From an uncultured Opitutales bacterium (lineage in GTDB: Bacteria; Verrucomicrobiota; Verrucomicrobiia; Opitutales; Intestinicryptomonadaceae), in assembly GCA_900545715.1 (NCBI GenBank), contig URAJ01000007.1, positions 1-64,000 of the forward strand: a DNA stretch of 64,000 bases. The letters are read 5' to 3'. The notes under the pieces were generated by a model. That model saw only the letters and a list, made by a program, of their open reading frames with translations, was not told the DNA's origin and searched no databases. Positions within the stretch are counted from its first letter, which is position 1; every line of letters starts with the position of its first letter. Shown here in pieces: positions 10,621 to 20,900 of the stretch. Made by a program: the position numbers and the translations under genes.

Positions 10621-11427
10621 ATGGAAGAATTTATACAAAGCAGGCAGAATCCGCGGGTGAAGTCGCTAATGAAACTCCGCGACAGGGCCGAGCGCAAGCG
10701 GCTGGGGCTGTTTGCGGTTGAGGGGTTGCGGGAATTGTCGAGATGCGCGGAGCTTTCCGACGTCGAAGAGATATATTATTGTCCGGAATTTTTTAAAGGT
10801 CCGGCGCACGCGGAATTCATACGGAAAATTTCCGAGGAGGGCAAAATTCCGCTATGCCGGCTTTCCGAGGGCGCATTTGAAAAAGTCTCCAACCGCGAGG
10901 GTTGCGACGGGCTAATAGGCGTTTCAAAGCAATGGGGCTGTACGCTTTCGGATTTGGAGCTTCCGAAAGACCGCCCCGCGACTGTGCTTGTGGCCGACGC
11001 GATAGAAAAGCCCGGCAATCTCGGCGCCATTGTGAGAACTGCCGATTCCGAGCGCGCCGACGCCCTGATACTCACCAATTTGGTCTGCGACGTATTTAAT
11101 CCTGCGGCGGTAAGAGCCTCACAGGGGGCGCTGTTTTCCGTACCAATCGCCGTGGCGACAGTTGAGGACGCTGCGCGTTGGCTAAAATCGTGCGGATTGA
11201 AAATTGTCGGGGCGCACCTCGGAGCCGAAAAGATGATTTGGGAGTCCGACTTTTCAAAGCCTACTGCGATAGTAGTCGGCAGCGAATCGGACGGACTTGG
11301 GGCCGACTGGGAAAGACTTCTTGACGAAAAAGTGAAAATCCCGATGTGGGGAATATCCGACAGCCTCAATGTAAACGTGGCTGCTGCGATTTTTTTGTAC
11401 GAGGCGCTCAGAAGCAAAAACGCATAG
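10621..11427 (+). CDS. SpoU/TrmH-family RNA 2'-O-ribose methyltransferase
   Basis: 268-residue SPOUT enzyme that methylates ribose 2'-OH in rRNA or tRNA using SAM. The N-terminal substrate-binding domain begins SRQNPRVKSL. The SpoU motifs follow: PGNLGAIVRTA (motif 1), VVGSESDGLG (motif 2) and IPMWGISDSLNVNVAAAI (motif 3), which form the trefoil knot. An ATG at 10597 is also in frame, but a TAGTAT sequence overlaps it as a possible -10 element, and relatives begin close to ME(E)FI, so 10621 is preferred. The target nucleotide is unknown. Confidence 0.9.
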   Translation: MEEFIQSRQNPRVKSLMKLRDRAERKRLGLFAVEGLRELSRCAELSDVEEIYYCPEFFKGPAHAEFIRKISEEGKIPLCRLSEGAFEKVSNREGCDGLIGVSKQWGCTLSDLELPKDRPATVLVADAIEKPGNLGAIVRTADSERADALILTNLVCDVFNPAAVRASQGALFSVPIAVATVEDAARWLKSCGLKIVGAHLGAEKMIWESDFSKPTAIVVGSESDGLGADWERLLDEKVKIPMWGISDSLNVNVAAAIFLYEALRSKNA

Positions 11428-11853
11428 GCGACGAGCTCTGTAAAAACTACGCAACTCTTTTGCTATTGCGCGCCTGCTAAATGCCCGCGCATTATTTTTC
11501 CGATTTGCAACTGAGCGATGTCTGTAAGCGTAATTTTCCATTTGCGCCAGTAATGTGTTCGGGCGGCGCGGGTTTCACTGAGTGCTAGCGCGTTTCCTGC
11601 AAACTGAACGAATTTTAGCGTATTTTTGCGCGTTGCCGGCAAGCGCCGCAGCCTCTGCTCTATCCGAAATTAGGAAATCAATTTATCTGCGCCCGCGCGC
11701 CAGTGAACAATAAGCAGTATCCCCGAATTGCCTGCAAGTCTGGGGCGTTAAGCTTGGCGGAAATTGCCACTGCAAAAAGTCAAATGTTTCGCGCCCGCAA
11801 AAATTGAAATTTTTTAGAAATAAAAACAATTTTTTATGGCTTATTCCCGAAAT
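11428..11853. other. Gene-free interval
   Basis: About 425 bases between convergent genes with no supported coding sequence or RNA gene. No U-tailed terminator was found for the plus-strand methyltransferase. Confidence 0.5.
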
Positions 11854-11877
11854 TTCCGCGCGGCAATACGCGCGGAA
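11854..11877 (-). terminator. Hairpin 20 bases after the HtrA-like gene, without a U-tract
   Basis: A 9-bp perfect GC-rich stem (TTCCGCGCG / CGCGCGGAA) with a 6-nt loop. No T-run follows on the minus strand, so its role as terminator is provisional. Confidence 0.45.
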
Positions 11878-11896
11878 GCCTATATTTATTAAAGCG

Positions 11897-13273
11897 CTAT
11901 CGGTTTTTGGAGCTTGAAAAATCCGTGGGATTTAAAATGTGGAAAGAAATTGAATTGTCGCGCTGCAATTCAATAAGCACTTTCTTGTCGCTCTTTAAGA
12001 GGTCGGCGTAGATTTTTTCGAGCTCGGAGGCGCTCGTTATCTTCTTTCTGTTTACGGAAAGTATTATGTCGCCGGGGAATATTTTGGCGAGATCGAAAGG
12101 AAAGCCCGGACGTACGCCGATTACCATTAGGTTGGAGTCGCATTTTATTTTCGACTCGCGCTTGAAAACTTTTGTGACTTCCTGCATGCCTGCGCCCCAT
12201 TCTTCAAGGAAGAACTCGCGGCCAACCCTGCTTTCAAGCTTTTCGCAAACGGGGAATTTTTCCAAAATCTTGCCGGCTCTTAGAATTTCGAGAGAAATTT
12301 TTTTGCCGACGGGGAAGGAGGCGATTTTATTCATAATCGCAGGCAGCTGCTCGGGAAAACGGCCGTCCACGTTTTGGGAGTTTATTTTTAGGATTATGTC
12401 TCCCGGCAATATTCCTGCGTCGGCGGCGGGAGAGCCAGCGTCAACGTTTTGGACGAGCACGCCCTTGTTCATGTCGAGCTCAAAGAATTTTTCCATATCC
12501 TGCAACGGGGCCGGAGTTATGCCGATGTATCCGCGCTCTATTGTGGGGCTTTTTGAAAGCGCCGCCAGCACGTCGCGCGCTACATTCGACGGAACCGCAA
12601 AACCCAGATTGTTAGAGTCCGAATGCGCGCGCGTATTTATTCCCACGACTTTGCCGTTTGACAGGACGAGCGGTCCGCCGCTGTTGCCGGGGTTTATCGC
12701 GGCGTCGGTTTGGAGCCATGTGTTGAAGTTGCCGGTTTCGTATCCGCTGTTTAAAATGGTTCCCTCAAAGTATCTGTCGGTGTTGGATATTATCCCGCGG
12801 GTGACGGTTCTCGCGTATCCGTGCGGAGTCCCGACGGCGTAAACGACCTCTCCAGAGCGCAGGCTTGCGGAGTCTCCAAATTCCGCATGCGAGAATGAAA
12901 GCCCGCGCTTTTTTATATCGGCCATATCGAGGCGTATCAGCGCAAGATCCGTCCAATGGTCCCAGCCGATAAATTCGGCCTTCACGCGCTCGAGATTTGC
13001 GAGGGTGACAATGATTTTAGTGGCGTAGCAATTTACGACGTGGGCGTTTGTGAGTATCGTGCCGTCGGAGTCCATTATTACGCCCGAGCCGATGCTCCTT
13101 ACCGTCAGGCTTCCGCCGTCTTTCTGGGATTTTTCCCATACGTCGATTTTAACGACGCTTTTGACGAGGTTGTCAAAGCCGTCGTTTTGCGGCCCGTCTG
13201 ACAGGTCGAATGACGCGCATGCGCATTCGAGAATTGCGGCGGCTATAAGCGGAAGCAGTAGGCTGATTCTCAT
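11897..13273 (-). CDS. HtrA/DegP-type serine protease with two PDZ domains, probably a lipoprotein
   Basis: Envelope protease/chaperone of family S1C, 458 residues. The start at 13273 is fixed by an ATGA overlap with the queF stop codon and by the signal peptide that directly follows it ([19 protein letters not shown]). The cysteines after the hydrophobic core could be lipidated, though the lipobox is not ideal. The catalytic triad is seen: His in LTNAHVV, Asp in HWTDLALI and Ser in NPGNSGGPL. Two PDZ domains follow (about 265-350 and 370-450). It is translationally coupled to queF. The longer frame upstream of 13273 is out-of-frame overlap with queF. Confidence 0.92.
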   Translation of the reverse strand: MRISLLLPLIAAAILECACASFDLSDGPQNDGFDNLVKSVVKIDVWEKSQKDGGSLTVRSIGSGVIMDSDGTILTNAHVVNCYATKIIVTLANLERVKAEFIGWDHWTDLALIRLDMADIKKRGLSFSHAEFGDSASLRSGEVVYAVGTPHGYARTVTRGIISNTDRYFEGTILNSGYETGNFNTWLQTDAAINPGNSGGPLVLSNGKVVGINTRAHSDSNNLGFAVPSNVARDVLAALSKSPTIERGYIGITPAPLQDMEKFFELDMNKGVLVQNVDAGSPAADAGILPGDIILKINSQNVDGRFPEQLPAIMNKIASFPVGKKISLEILRAGKILEKFPVCEKLESRVGREFFLEEWGAGMQEVTKVFKRESKIKCDSNLMVIGVRPGFPFDLAKIFPGDIILSVNRKKITSASELEKIYADLLKSDKKVLIELQRDNSISFHILNPTDFSSSKNR

Positions 13274-13698
13274 TTTTGCGGCAGTTGCCCGGCTTCGGCG
13301 GTGACTTTTATTGCAATTCCCCCGCGCGCGTTGAAATTGCCCACGACTCTGCACCATATCGGGTCGAGTGCCTTTACGAGGTCGTCGAGTATGATATTTG
13401 TGAGGTGTTCGTGAAAGCAGCCTTCGTTTCTGAAAGACCACAGGTAAAGTTTTAGGGATTTGCTTTCCACGATTTTTTCGCGCGGGATATACGATATTTT
13501 TATTGTGGCAAAATCGGGCTGCCCTGTGGCGGGGCACAGGCAAGTAAACTCCGACGTTTCGAGCTCCACCACATAGTTTCTTCCGGGATTTTTATTCGGA
13601 AAAACTTCAAGCTTGCGCGACGGCTTCGCCTTTTTCCCTCCGAGAGCAGAACCTAAGAGGGTCAGCCCCGACAAGTCTTTCTTTTGGGTTTTCGACAT
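13270..13698 (-). CDS. queF: 7-cyano-7-deazaguanine reductase (QueF, unimodular)
   Basis: NADPH-dependent nitrile reductase that converts preQ0 to preQ1 in queuosine tRNA-modification synthesis. 142 residues, the short single-domain form. The active-site Cys lies in [13 protein letters not shown], with the conserved Asp just after, and the NADPH/family motif [16 protein letters not shown] is present. It sits 14 bases downstream of the enoyl reductase-like gene and overlaps the protease gene by 4 bases, so the three genes form one operon. The other queuosine genes are not in the window. Confidence 0.96.
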   Translation of the reverse strand: MSKTQKKDLSGLTLLGSALGGKKAKPSRKLEVFPNKNPGRNYVVELETSEFTCLCPATGQPDFATIKISYIPREKIVESKSLKLYLWSFRNEGCFHEHLTNIILDDLVKALDPIWCRVVGNFNARGGIAIKVTAEAGQLPQK

Positions 13699-13712
13699 AC
13701 CTTTATGTTCTT

Positions 13713-14696
13713 TTAGAATTCCAACATTACTTTTCCGAGGCGCGAATTTTCCGTTGCGCGCTTCATTGCGGCTTCGATGTCTTCCATTTTGAACCGCGAA
13801 TCGACGGGGGCTTTAAGAGTGCCGTCTGCTATCAATCCGAATACTTCCGAGAATAGGGCGTCGCATTCTTCGCGCGAGTGCGTGCGCTGCCATTTATCCC
13901 ACCAGAATCCGCGCAGGCGCAGGTCGTTGAAAATCAAAAAGCGGGTCGGGAAGCGAATGGGTTCTCCGGTCATTCCGCCGATTGTGACGACCGTTACGGA
14001 GTCTCCGACAGCCTTTATCATATTGGAAACGCTGTTGCCGCCTATTTGGTTTAGCCCAAGCCTTATTTGCCCGCCGGTAGTCTCTTTTATCACTTTCGGA
14101 TTGAATTCGGCTTCGTCAACTACGATGTCGGCGCCGTATCCCTCGAGCATTGAGCGTTTCTTTTCGGCGTTGCGTAGCATATTTACGGTTTTTATCCCGC
14201 GCGCCGCGCAGATTTGAATCATAAATATTCCGAGGGCGCTGCCGGCTCCGTTTTGTATGAGCCAGTCGCCTTTTTTAACGTTTTCAAATTCGCTTAAAAC
14301 GCAAAGTGCTGTCGGGGGATTGATGAAAGCCATTGCGGCGGCGTCGGTGTCGATGCCGGCCGGAATTTGAAGGAGATCGTCTGATTTTGCAATCTGGTAT
14401 TGGGTCCACGCGCCGGGTTCGGAAGGAAGGCGAACGAGAGTTCCGATGCGCGGGGATTCGGTGTCGGGCCCGAGGGCTACGACTTCCCCGACTCCTTCGC
14501 GCCCGGCGATTGCAGGCAGCTGCCTGAGCCTGCCGTATGAGCCCCCTATCATTCCGAGGTCCGACGGGTTTACCACAGCTTTTACAAGCTTTACGACGGC
14601 TTCGCCTTTTTTGGGTTCCGGTATTTCAATAGTTTCGGGGTGGACGACCTCGGCAGGGTTGCCGTAGGTTCTGTGTATTGCGGCTATGCTTTTCAT
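13713..14696 (-). CDS. MDR-family zinc-independent oxidoreductase, 2-enoyl thioester reductase-like
   Basis: 327-residue medium-chain dehydrogenase/reductase. It begins with the GroES-like fold (to about 120) and continues with a Rossmann domain, here with [14 protein letters not shown] as the nucleotide-binding segment. The family signature [13 protein letters not shown] and the late region WWDKWQ resemble mitochondrial-type 2-enoyl thioester reductases (MECR/ETR), which reduce trans-2-enoyl-ACP/CoA with NADPH. No structural zinc cysteines are visible. ATG at 14696 is preferred over one 36 bases upstream because family homology begins there. First gene of the operon with queF and the protease. 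Confidence 0.8.
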   Translation of the reverse strand: MKSIAAIHRTYGNPAEVVHPETIEIPEPKKGEAVVKLVKAVVNPSDLGMIGGSYGRLRQLPAIAGREGVGEVVALGPDTESPRIGTLVRLPSEPGAWTQYQIAKSDDLLQIPAGIDTDAAAMAFINPPTALCVLSEFENVKKGDWLIQNGAGSALGIFMIQICAARGIKTVNMLRNAEKKRSMLEGYGADIVVDEAEFNPKVIKETTGGQIRLGLNQIGGNSVSNMIKAVGDSVTVVTIGGMTGEPIRFPTRFLIFNDLRLRGFWWDKWQRTHSREECDALFSEVFGLIADGTLKAPVDSRFKMEDIEAAMKRATENSRLGKVMLEF

Positions 14697-15074
14697 TTGT
14701 TTAATTAGAAACTTGCCGCCTAAAAAAGTCAACGCGACAATGCTGAATATTTTTCCTTGCGGGAGGCTGCGGAAGAATCGGGAATTGGAAATTGATGTGG
14801 CGAGAGGACGCGCGGCAGTTGCAAAAAATTGCGCGTGGAACTTTTTTTATAAGGGATTTAGCCAAACAGGGTGGATAGAAAAATACGTCGGCTTTGCAAA
14901 TTGCAATTCCGCAGAATATTGGATTTTGCCGCCGCGCAGGCCGCATAGGATTTTTATTTGCGGGGCTCGTCTCAAAAAAGCCAAAAAGTAAAACTTCTGC
15001 AATTTGCACGTTTTTTATAGATTGCAAAAACCAATTCGAGAGCTTGCGCCGCCCACGGATTTTCGGGAAAAAAC
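14697..15074. other. Divergent intergenic region
   Basis: About 380 bases between divergently transcribed genes (reductase operon left, oligopeptidase right). No supported gene is seen. It must hold promoters for both directions; a plausible -10 region for the plus-strand gene sits close to its start (15099-15105). Confidence 0.5.
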
Positions 15075-15110
15075 TTGCGAAATACGTGGTTTTTTCCGAT
15101 AAATATTTTT

Positions 15111-17153
15111 ATGGAAAATCCTTTTTTAAGCCGTGAAATTCTGCCCGATTGGAGCAAAATGGCGCCCGAATATATCGGCGGGGCCGTGAAAGAAGCGATT
15201 GAAAAATCGCGCAATAATTTGGAGTCTATAAAGTCCGTTCCCAAAGGAGGGCTGGACTATGAAAATTGCGTTATGGCTTTCGACGAGTCCACAATGCCGA
15301 TAGATATCGTCTATACGCGCATAGGGCATTTGGCGTCTGTCGCGGATTCGCCCGAATTGCGCGCGGCATACAACGCCTCGATAGGCGAGATTACGGATTT
15401 TTATTCTTCAATAAGGCTCGACGACGCCCTATACGCGCGCTTTGCGGAGTATGCTGAATCCCCTGAAGGCGCTTCGCTTAAAGGAGAGCGCGCGCGAATG
15501 TTGTCTGAGATAATGCTCGATTTTGAACTCGGCGGGGCGAAGCTTCCGGAGCGCGAAAAGAAAAGGATACGCGAGATTGATTCTCTGCTCGCCGTTAAGA
15601 CGCAGAAATTTTCTGAAAATGTCCTCGACGACACAAAGGCGTTTTCGCTCGATATAGAGGACCCCGCGGACCTATCAGGGCTTCCGCCAACGGCTGTGGC
15701 TGTGGCCGCGGCTACGGCGTCCGCGGAGGGCAAAAAAGGCTGGACTTTCACCCTCGACCAGCCGTCCTACGTTCCGTTTATGTCGTACGCAGACAACGAC
15801 GCTTTGAGGGAAAAGCTTTGGCGGGCTTCCGCGCGGCTTGCTTCCGACGGAAAGTATTCAAACGCGGAGCTGATGCCGGAGATTCTAAAATTGCGCGCCG
15901 AAAAAGCGAAGATTCTCGGTAGAAACGACTTTGCCGACTTGATTCTCGAGCGCAGAATGGCGCGAAATGGCAAAAAGGCGCTCGCGTTCGTTGAGGACTT
16001 GCGCTCGAAATTTGCGGGTGCATTTGTTGCGGAATGGAAGGAGCTCCTGGACTTTGCCCATTCCGAGGGGCTCCTCGACACTGCCGAAATGGCGCCGTGG
16101 CAGACGTCGTACATTTCCGAAAAACTCCGCTCAAAGAAGTACGGGTTCGACCCCGAATCGCTTAGACCTTATTTCCCGATGGAATCCGTCATGGAGGGAA
16201 TGTTTGAAATCTGCAAAAGGCTTTACGGACTGAAAGTGTCGAGGGAAAATATGCCGGCGCCCGCTTGGGACGCCTCTGTTGAATTGTACAAGGTATGCTC
16301 AAAGGAAGGCAAAACGCTGGGATATTTTTACGCCGATTTCCGCCCGAGGCGCAGCAAGAGGGCGGGCGCATGGATGAATATGCTCGAGCAGGCGCACGGC
16401 GGGAGGCCTGCGGTTGGCCTTATAGCGGGCAACCTCAGCGAGCCCGCCGACGGAAAACCGGCGCTGCTTTCGCATTCCGACGTTGAGACGCTCTTCCATG
16501 AATTTGGGCATCTAATACACTTCTTTATGATGGATTCCCGCGAGCTTTACTTGCGGAATGTTGCGTGGGACTTTGTAGAGCTGCCTTCGCAGATTATGGA
16601 GAACTGGTGCCGCTCGCGCGAGGGCTTGGACATTTTTGCGCGCCACTACCAAACCGGCGAAAAAATACCCGGCGACTTGTTTGCAAAGTTTGAAAAGTCG
16701 CGCAAGTTTATGGGCGCGAATGCCGCAATGAGGCAGTTGTCGTTCGCGCAGATAGATCTTCTGCTGCATGTGTACCCGCAAAAATTCATAGAATCCGGCG
16801 TTGAAAAAAAAGCCGAGGAATCTTTAAAAGATTTTACGCACAAATACACCGAGAGGGTGCCAACGATTCTCCCGAGATTTACGCACATATTCGGCGATCC
16901 GGTCGGGTACGCGGCGGGATACTATTCATACAAGTGGGCGGAGGTTTTGGAGGCTGACGCCTTTACGCGCTTTGAAAAGGAGGGAATTTTTAATCCCGAA
17001 ACTGGACGCGAATTTGCCGAAAAAGTTTTGAAAGTCGGCAATACGGTTGAAGCTTCGGAGGCGTTTAGAAACTTTATGGGAAGGGAGCCCGATGCGGCTG
17101 CGCTTGTAGAAAGGTCGGTGTCGGCGGAATTTCTCGACGGCGCGCCCGCCTGA
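15111..17153 (+). CDS. M3 family oligopeptidase (oligopeptidase A / PrlC-like)
   Basis: Cytosolic zinc metallopeptidase that trims short peptides. 680 residues, the family's normal size. The zinc motif HEFGHLIH lies near residue 463, with the third ligand Glu in the following helix, and the late GYAAGYYSYKWAEVLEADAF segment is typical of M3A. The start at 15111 is chosen because an earlier in-frame codon adds unrelated residues. A GATAAATATT sequence ends just 5 bases before the ATG, so the transcript may be leaderless. The DUF1080 and glycosidase genes follow on the same strand. Confidence 0.94.
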   Translation: MENPFLSREILPDWSKMAPEYIGGAVKEAIEKSRNNLESIKSVPKGGLDYENCVMAFDESTMPIDIVYTRIGHLASVADSPELRAAYNASIGEITDFYSSIRLDDALYARFAEYAESPEGASLKGERARMLSEIMLDFELGGAKLPEREKKRIREIDSLLAVKTQKFSENVLDDTKAFSLDIEDPADLSGLPPTAVAVAAATASAEGKKGWTFTLDQPSYVPFMSYADNDALREKLWRASARLASDGKYSNAELMPEILKLRAEKAKILGRNDFADLILERRMARNGKKALAFVEDLRSKFAGAFVAEWKELLDFAHSEGLLDTAEMAPWQTSYISEKLRSKKYGFDPESLRPYFPMESVMEGMFEICKRLYGLKVSRENMPAPAWDASVELYKVCSKEGKTLGYFYADFRPRRSKRAGAWMNMLEQAHGGRPAVGLIAGNLSEPADGKPALLSHSDVETLFHEFGHLIHFFMMDSRELYLRNVAWDFVELPSQIMENWCRSREGLDIFARHYQTGEKIPGDLFAKFEKSRKFMGANAAMRQLSFAQIDLLLHVYPQKFIESGVEKKAEESLKDFTHKYTERVPTILPRFTHIFGDPVGYAAGYYSYKWAEVLEADAFTRFEKEGIFNPETGREFAEKVLKVGNTVEASEAFRNFMGREPDAAALVERSVSAEFLDGAPA

Positions 17154-17181
17154 TTTTTGGCGTAAAAAACGCTATTAATGC

Positions 17182-17209
17182 TTGAAGTGTCTGCGCTGAA
17201 AATTATAGT
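17182..17209 (+). promoter_or_regulatory. Sigma70-like promoter for the DUF1080 gene, near-leaderless
   Basis: TTGAAG (17182-17187) and TATAGT (17204-17209) are separated by 16 bases. The ATG is only 8 bases beyond the -10 box, so the predicted transcript starts at or a few bases before the start codon. No Shine-Dalgarno is present. Confidence 0.5.
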
Positions 17210-17217
17210 TTTGCGGC

Positions 17218-17868
17218 ATGAAATCTGTTAAAACATACTTTGCCGCATCAATCATCGCGCTGTCACTTTCGTGCTTCGGGGGGCAGAAAACTGTGGACCT
17301 CTTCAACGGGGAAAATCTCGAAGGCTGGAAGTTTTTTGTAGAAAACTCCGCCGCCAAGTCCGGGGATGTATTTTCGGTCAAAAACGGCCTGATACATATA
17401 AAAGGCAAGCCGTTTGGCTTCATGTACACTGAAAACAAGTATTCAAATTTCCGCCTGCATGTAGAGTGGAAATACCCGATTGAAGGCAGCAATAGCGGCA
17501 TATTCCTGTTCCTGCAAGAACCCACAAAGGAACTGTGGCCGAATGCTGTTGAATGCCAATTATGTTCCGGCAGGGCGGGTGACTTTGTGCTGTTGGGCGG
17601 CTCCGACGTATCCGAATACAAGGCTCCCGAGGGAAAACCGCGCCCGAAATTCCCCGTGGTTGAAAGATTTGTAAAGGAGCGCGAAAATCCCGTCGGGGAA
17701 TGGAACAGCGCCGATATAATATGCAAGGACGGCAACATTGAAGTGTACATAAACGGAGCCCTTCAAAATATCGGCACAAAATCCGCCCATTCCAAAGGGT
17801 ACATAGGTCTGCAAAGCGAAGGTGGAGACATTCTGTTCCGCAACGTGCGGCTGACTCCCATTGATTAG
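17218..17868 (+). CDS. Secreted DUF1080 (3-keto-disaccharide hydrolase-like) protein
   Basis: 216 residues with an N-terminal signal peptide (hydrophobic core SIIALSLSCFGG). The rest is a single DUF1080 domain, a concanavalin-like beta sandwich abundant in Verrucomicrobiota and Bacteroidota; the opening motif VDLFNGENLEGWKFF and the later WNSADIICKDGNIEVYINGA segment are diagnostic. Some members hydrolyse 3-keto-glycosides; whether this one does is unknown. It lies directly upstream of the large GH42-like gene but is separated by a terminator. Confidence 0.88.
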   Translation: MKSVKTYFAASIIALSLSCFGGQKTVDLFNGENLEGWKFFVENSAAKSGDVFSVKNGLIHIKGKPFGFMYTENKYSNFRLHVEWKYPIEGSNSGIFLFLQEPTKELWPNAVECQLCSGRAGDFVLLGGSDVSEYKAPEGKPRPKFPVVERFVKERENPVGEWNSADIICKDGNIEVYINGALQNIGTKSAHSKGYIGLQSEGGDILFRNVRLTPID

Positions 17869-17890
17869 CACATTTTTTGATGTTTGCGAT

Positions 17891-17917
17891 AAATCCGCCT
17901 TCGGGCGGATTTTTTTG
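17891..17917 (+). terminator. Terminator after the DUF1080 gene
   Basis: A perfect 8-bp stem (AATCCGCC / GGCGGATT) is capped by a UUCG tetraloop and followed by T residues. It ends just before the glycosidase gene. Confidence 0.92.
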
Positions 17918-17952
17918 TGGAAATGCGCGGTGACTCCGATAAAAATAAAAAA

Positions 17953-20900
17953 ATGAAAAATAGATTTTTTATTTTCTGTGGGCTTGCGCTTTCGATGACA
18001 TGCGCTTACGCGGACGGCGAAGACTATAAAAAACCTGTGGTTGAAGATGTCGATTTTTTCCCGAAATTCGAGTCGTTAAAGCCGCCGATTCTAATGCCCC
18101 AAAACGCAGAAATAAAAATTTCCGACGACGGCCATTTTCTTGTGAACGGCAAGCCGAGATACCTCGAAGGAACGCTGTTTTACGAAGGGGATTCGCTCTC
18201 TGTGGATGTGCCCACGTACGGGTATCCGCCGTCGCTAAAATGGCTATACGAGACTACCCAAAACTACGAGGACTTGCAAAGGCTCGGCTTTGACACTGTC
18301 GGCACGGGAATTCCCAACGACTGGATGCAAAAGTACCGCAAGCGTTTTATACACCTTAGGGCGAATGAAAAGATGTTCCTCAGATACGCTCAGAGCGGGC
18401 TTCCGCTGTATGTGGATTTTACCGCCGCAGAATGGAGCCACGGAGGGCTTAAATATGTGGAGGGAATGGAGCCCTCGAAAGAGGCGTTTACTGTCCGCGG
18501 CAGTTCGTACCACTGGATGCCTTATTCGGCAAATACCAAGGAGGGCCGTCAGCTTTGGCGCGAAATGTGGGAAAGCGGCGTTCAGTATTTGAAGAAATAC
18601 TCCATAAAACCTTTCATTTACGAGCTTTTCAACGAGCCTATTTACGACGACCTCAGCGATTTCAACAAGCGCAAATTTGCAAAGGAAATGGAGGTCAAAT
18701 ACGGCGGAAAAATCGACAGGCTGAACAAAGAGTGGGGAACTTCGTACGCTGATTTTGCGGAAATATCCGGATTTAAAAAATACGACGAAAACGTGGGGCT
18801 TTTCGTAGAGTGGATAAAGTTTATGGAAGACTCATTTGCGGATTTGTGCAAATACGGCGCTAAAATAATCCGCGAGGCCGACGGGCGCCCGGATGTAGCA
18901 ATTTGCTTCCAGCCGATATTCTTGGACGGAAACAACGTCAATATCTACAAGACGAACAGAAGCCTGAATGCCGTATGCACGTCCACCGGCGGCGGGGATT
19001 TCTTCCAGGCGCGCTATTTGAAGGCGATATCCGACGGCAAGCCGATTTTCGACGGCGAGACGTACATGGGGCACACCCGCGAATCTTTCCGCGACAAGAT
19101 TCTGACGCAGTACATGCGCGGCTTGAACGCTTCGTACCTTTTCAAATGGAGCCGCAGGCCAAACGATCCCGCGTGGAAACTCCCGAATGGGGGTGTAAGG
19201 CTGGCGGAAATATTCCCGTACATGGTGCTGAATCCGTACGCGGTAAATCCGCACGCTTTCCTCGGTCTGATGGACGCTAAAAAAATAATTTCGGAAGTTG
19301 ACGAACTCTTTACACCGCGCAAAAGGGGCGTAAAGAGCGACGTGGCGGTTGTCTATTCATACCCGACAAACAGGTTGCAGCGTTACCCGAAAGCGCCGCC
19401 ATTGCAAACCGAGATGGAAAAGAAGTTGGCTGCGGCGCTCGAATACTCGCAGGTGCAGTACGACGTCGTTTTAGAAGAGCAGGTAAGGAGTGGCAGGCAC
19501 AATAGGTACAAGGCGTTGTTTTCCGCAGGGGCAGCGTCCTACAAATATACTCCGCGCAAGCTGCTCGATTACGCCGAGAGGGGCGGAACTTTGATTATAT
19601 TGTACGATGCGCTTACTCTTGACGAATACGGACACCCGCAAAAAAAGAGCATAACCGGCATAGAATTCGGCGAGGACAAAAGCGCGGTGTCGGGAGAGCT
19701 CAAAGTTGGCGAAGCCGCGATGAAGGCGTTTCATTTTAAATCTGTAAAAATGCCTGACGACTGGAAGGCCATCGGATTTATAGATGCCGACCCCGCCATT
19801 TGGGAAAAAACTGTCGGCAAGGGAAAAATTATTTTTATAAATGCCAAGGTTTCCGGTACAGATATGCGCAGGCTTGCTGTCGAGCTGCTGAAGGGCGCGG
19901 GCGTAGAAAAGCTGTGCGAGATTGAAAACGCAATCACCGGAGCCCCTTGCGCGGCGGTGGAAATTGCAAAGGCGTCGGCAGGAGGAAAAGTGGGATATAT
20001 GCTGTTTAACCGCTCTATGGACGCGGAGCCTGTAGCTATAAAACCGCCGGAAAACTTGGTATTTGCCGAGATTATATCCCGCAGAATTATCGAGCCGGAC
20101 GCCGACGGAAGGCTTCTTATTTCCATGCCTGCGGGAAGCCCGGCTGTGTTTGTGGGAGTCGCGCCCGATGCCGCCGCCGAAACGTTCAAGGACTTCAAAA
20201 AACTTTCCGCCGCCGACGCCGCGCGCGAAGTTTCCTCATGGTATAAAAAGATACGGGAGGAAAAGATGAAGTCCGAACAGGCGTATTACGCGGACGCCGC
20301 CGATTTGCGGACTGTCCCAATGCGGGAGTTCGTAAACCTCGACAGGAGCGCTGAGCTGCCTACGGGTAATTCCAAGTCCGAGATAAAATCCCTGCCGTGG
20401 AGCGTTGAAAATTGCAACGGAATAGCGTTCGACTTTATACGCCCCGACCACAATAACAACCTCACCGCTATAGGACTGGGCGACTTTGGAAAATATGGAA
20501 AATTCTCCGAATTAAGAGGGGTAAAAATAGACTCGAAAGCCGCGTGCATATATTTCTTGCATGCCGCCGCGGGAGACGTTGACGGCGAAATAATGCGCTA
20601 CATCGTAAACTACTCCGATGGATCGAAGGAGGAGATTCCCGTTGTCGCGGGCCGCAATATCGGTGCTTGGGATAAAATCCTCACTCCCGATAAAAACGCT
20701 GAAACCGCCCCCGGATTTATAGATCCCCAAAACCGCGGGCTGTATATATGGAAGTGGGAGAATCCAAACCCGAACAAGCTCGTGAAATCCATAGACGCCG
20801 TTTTGACGCGCCCGACTGCCGTGGCGATAACAACCGGCATAACGGTCGAGGCGCCAAAGGGAGACAGCGATTACGAGGTTTTGCGGCTAAAACCCGCCGC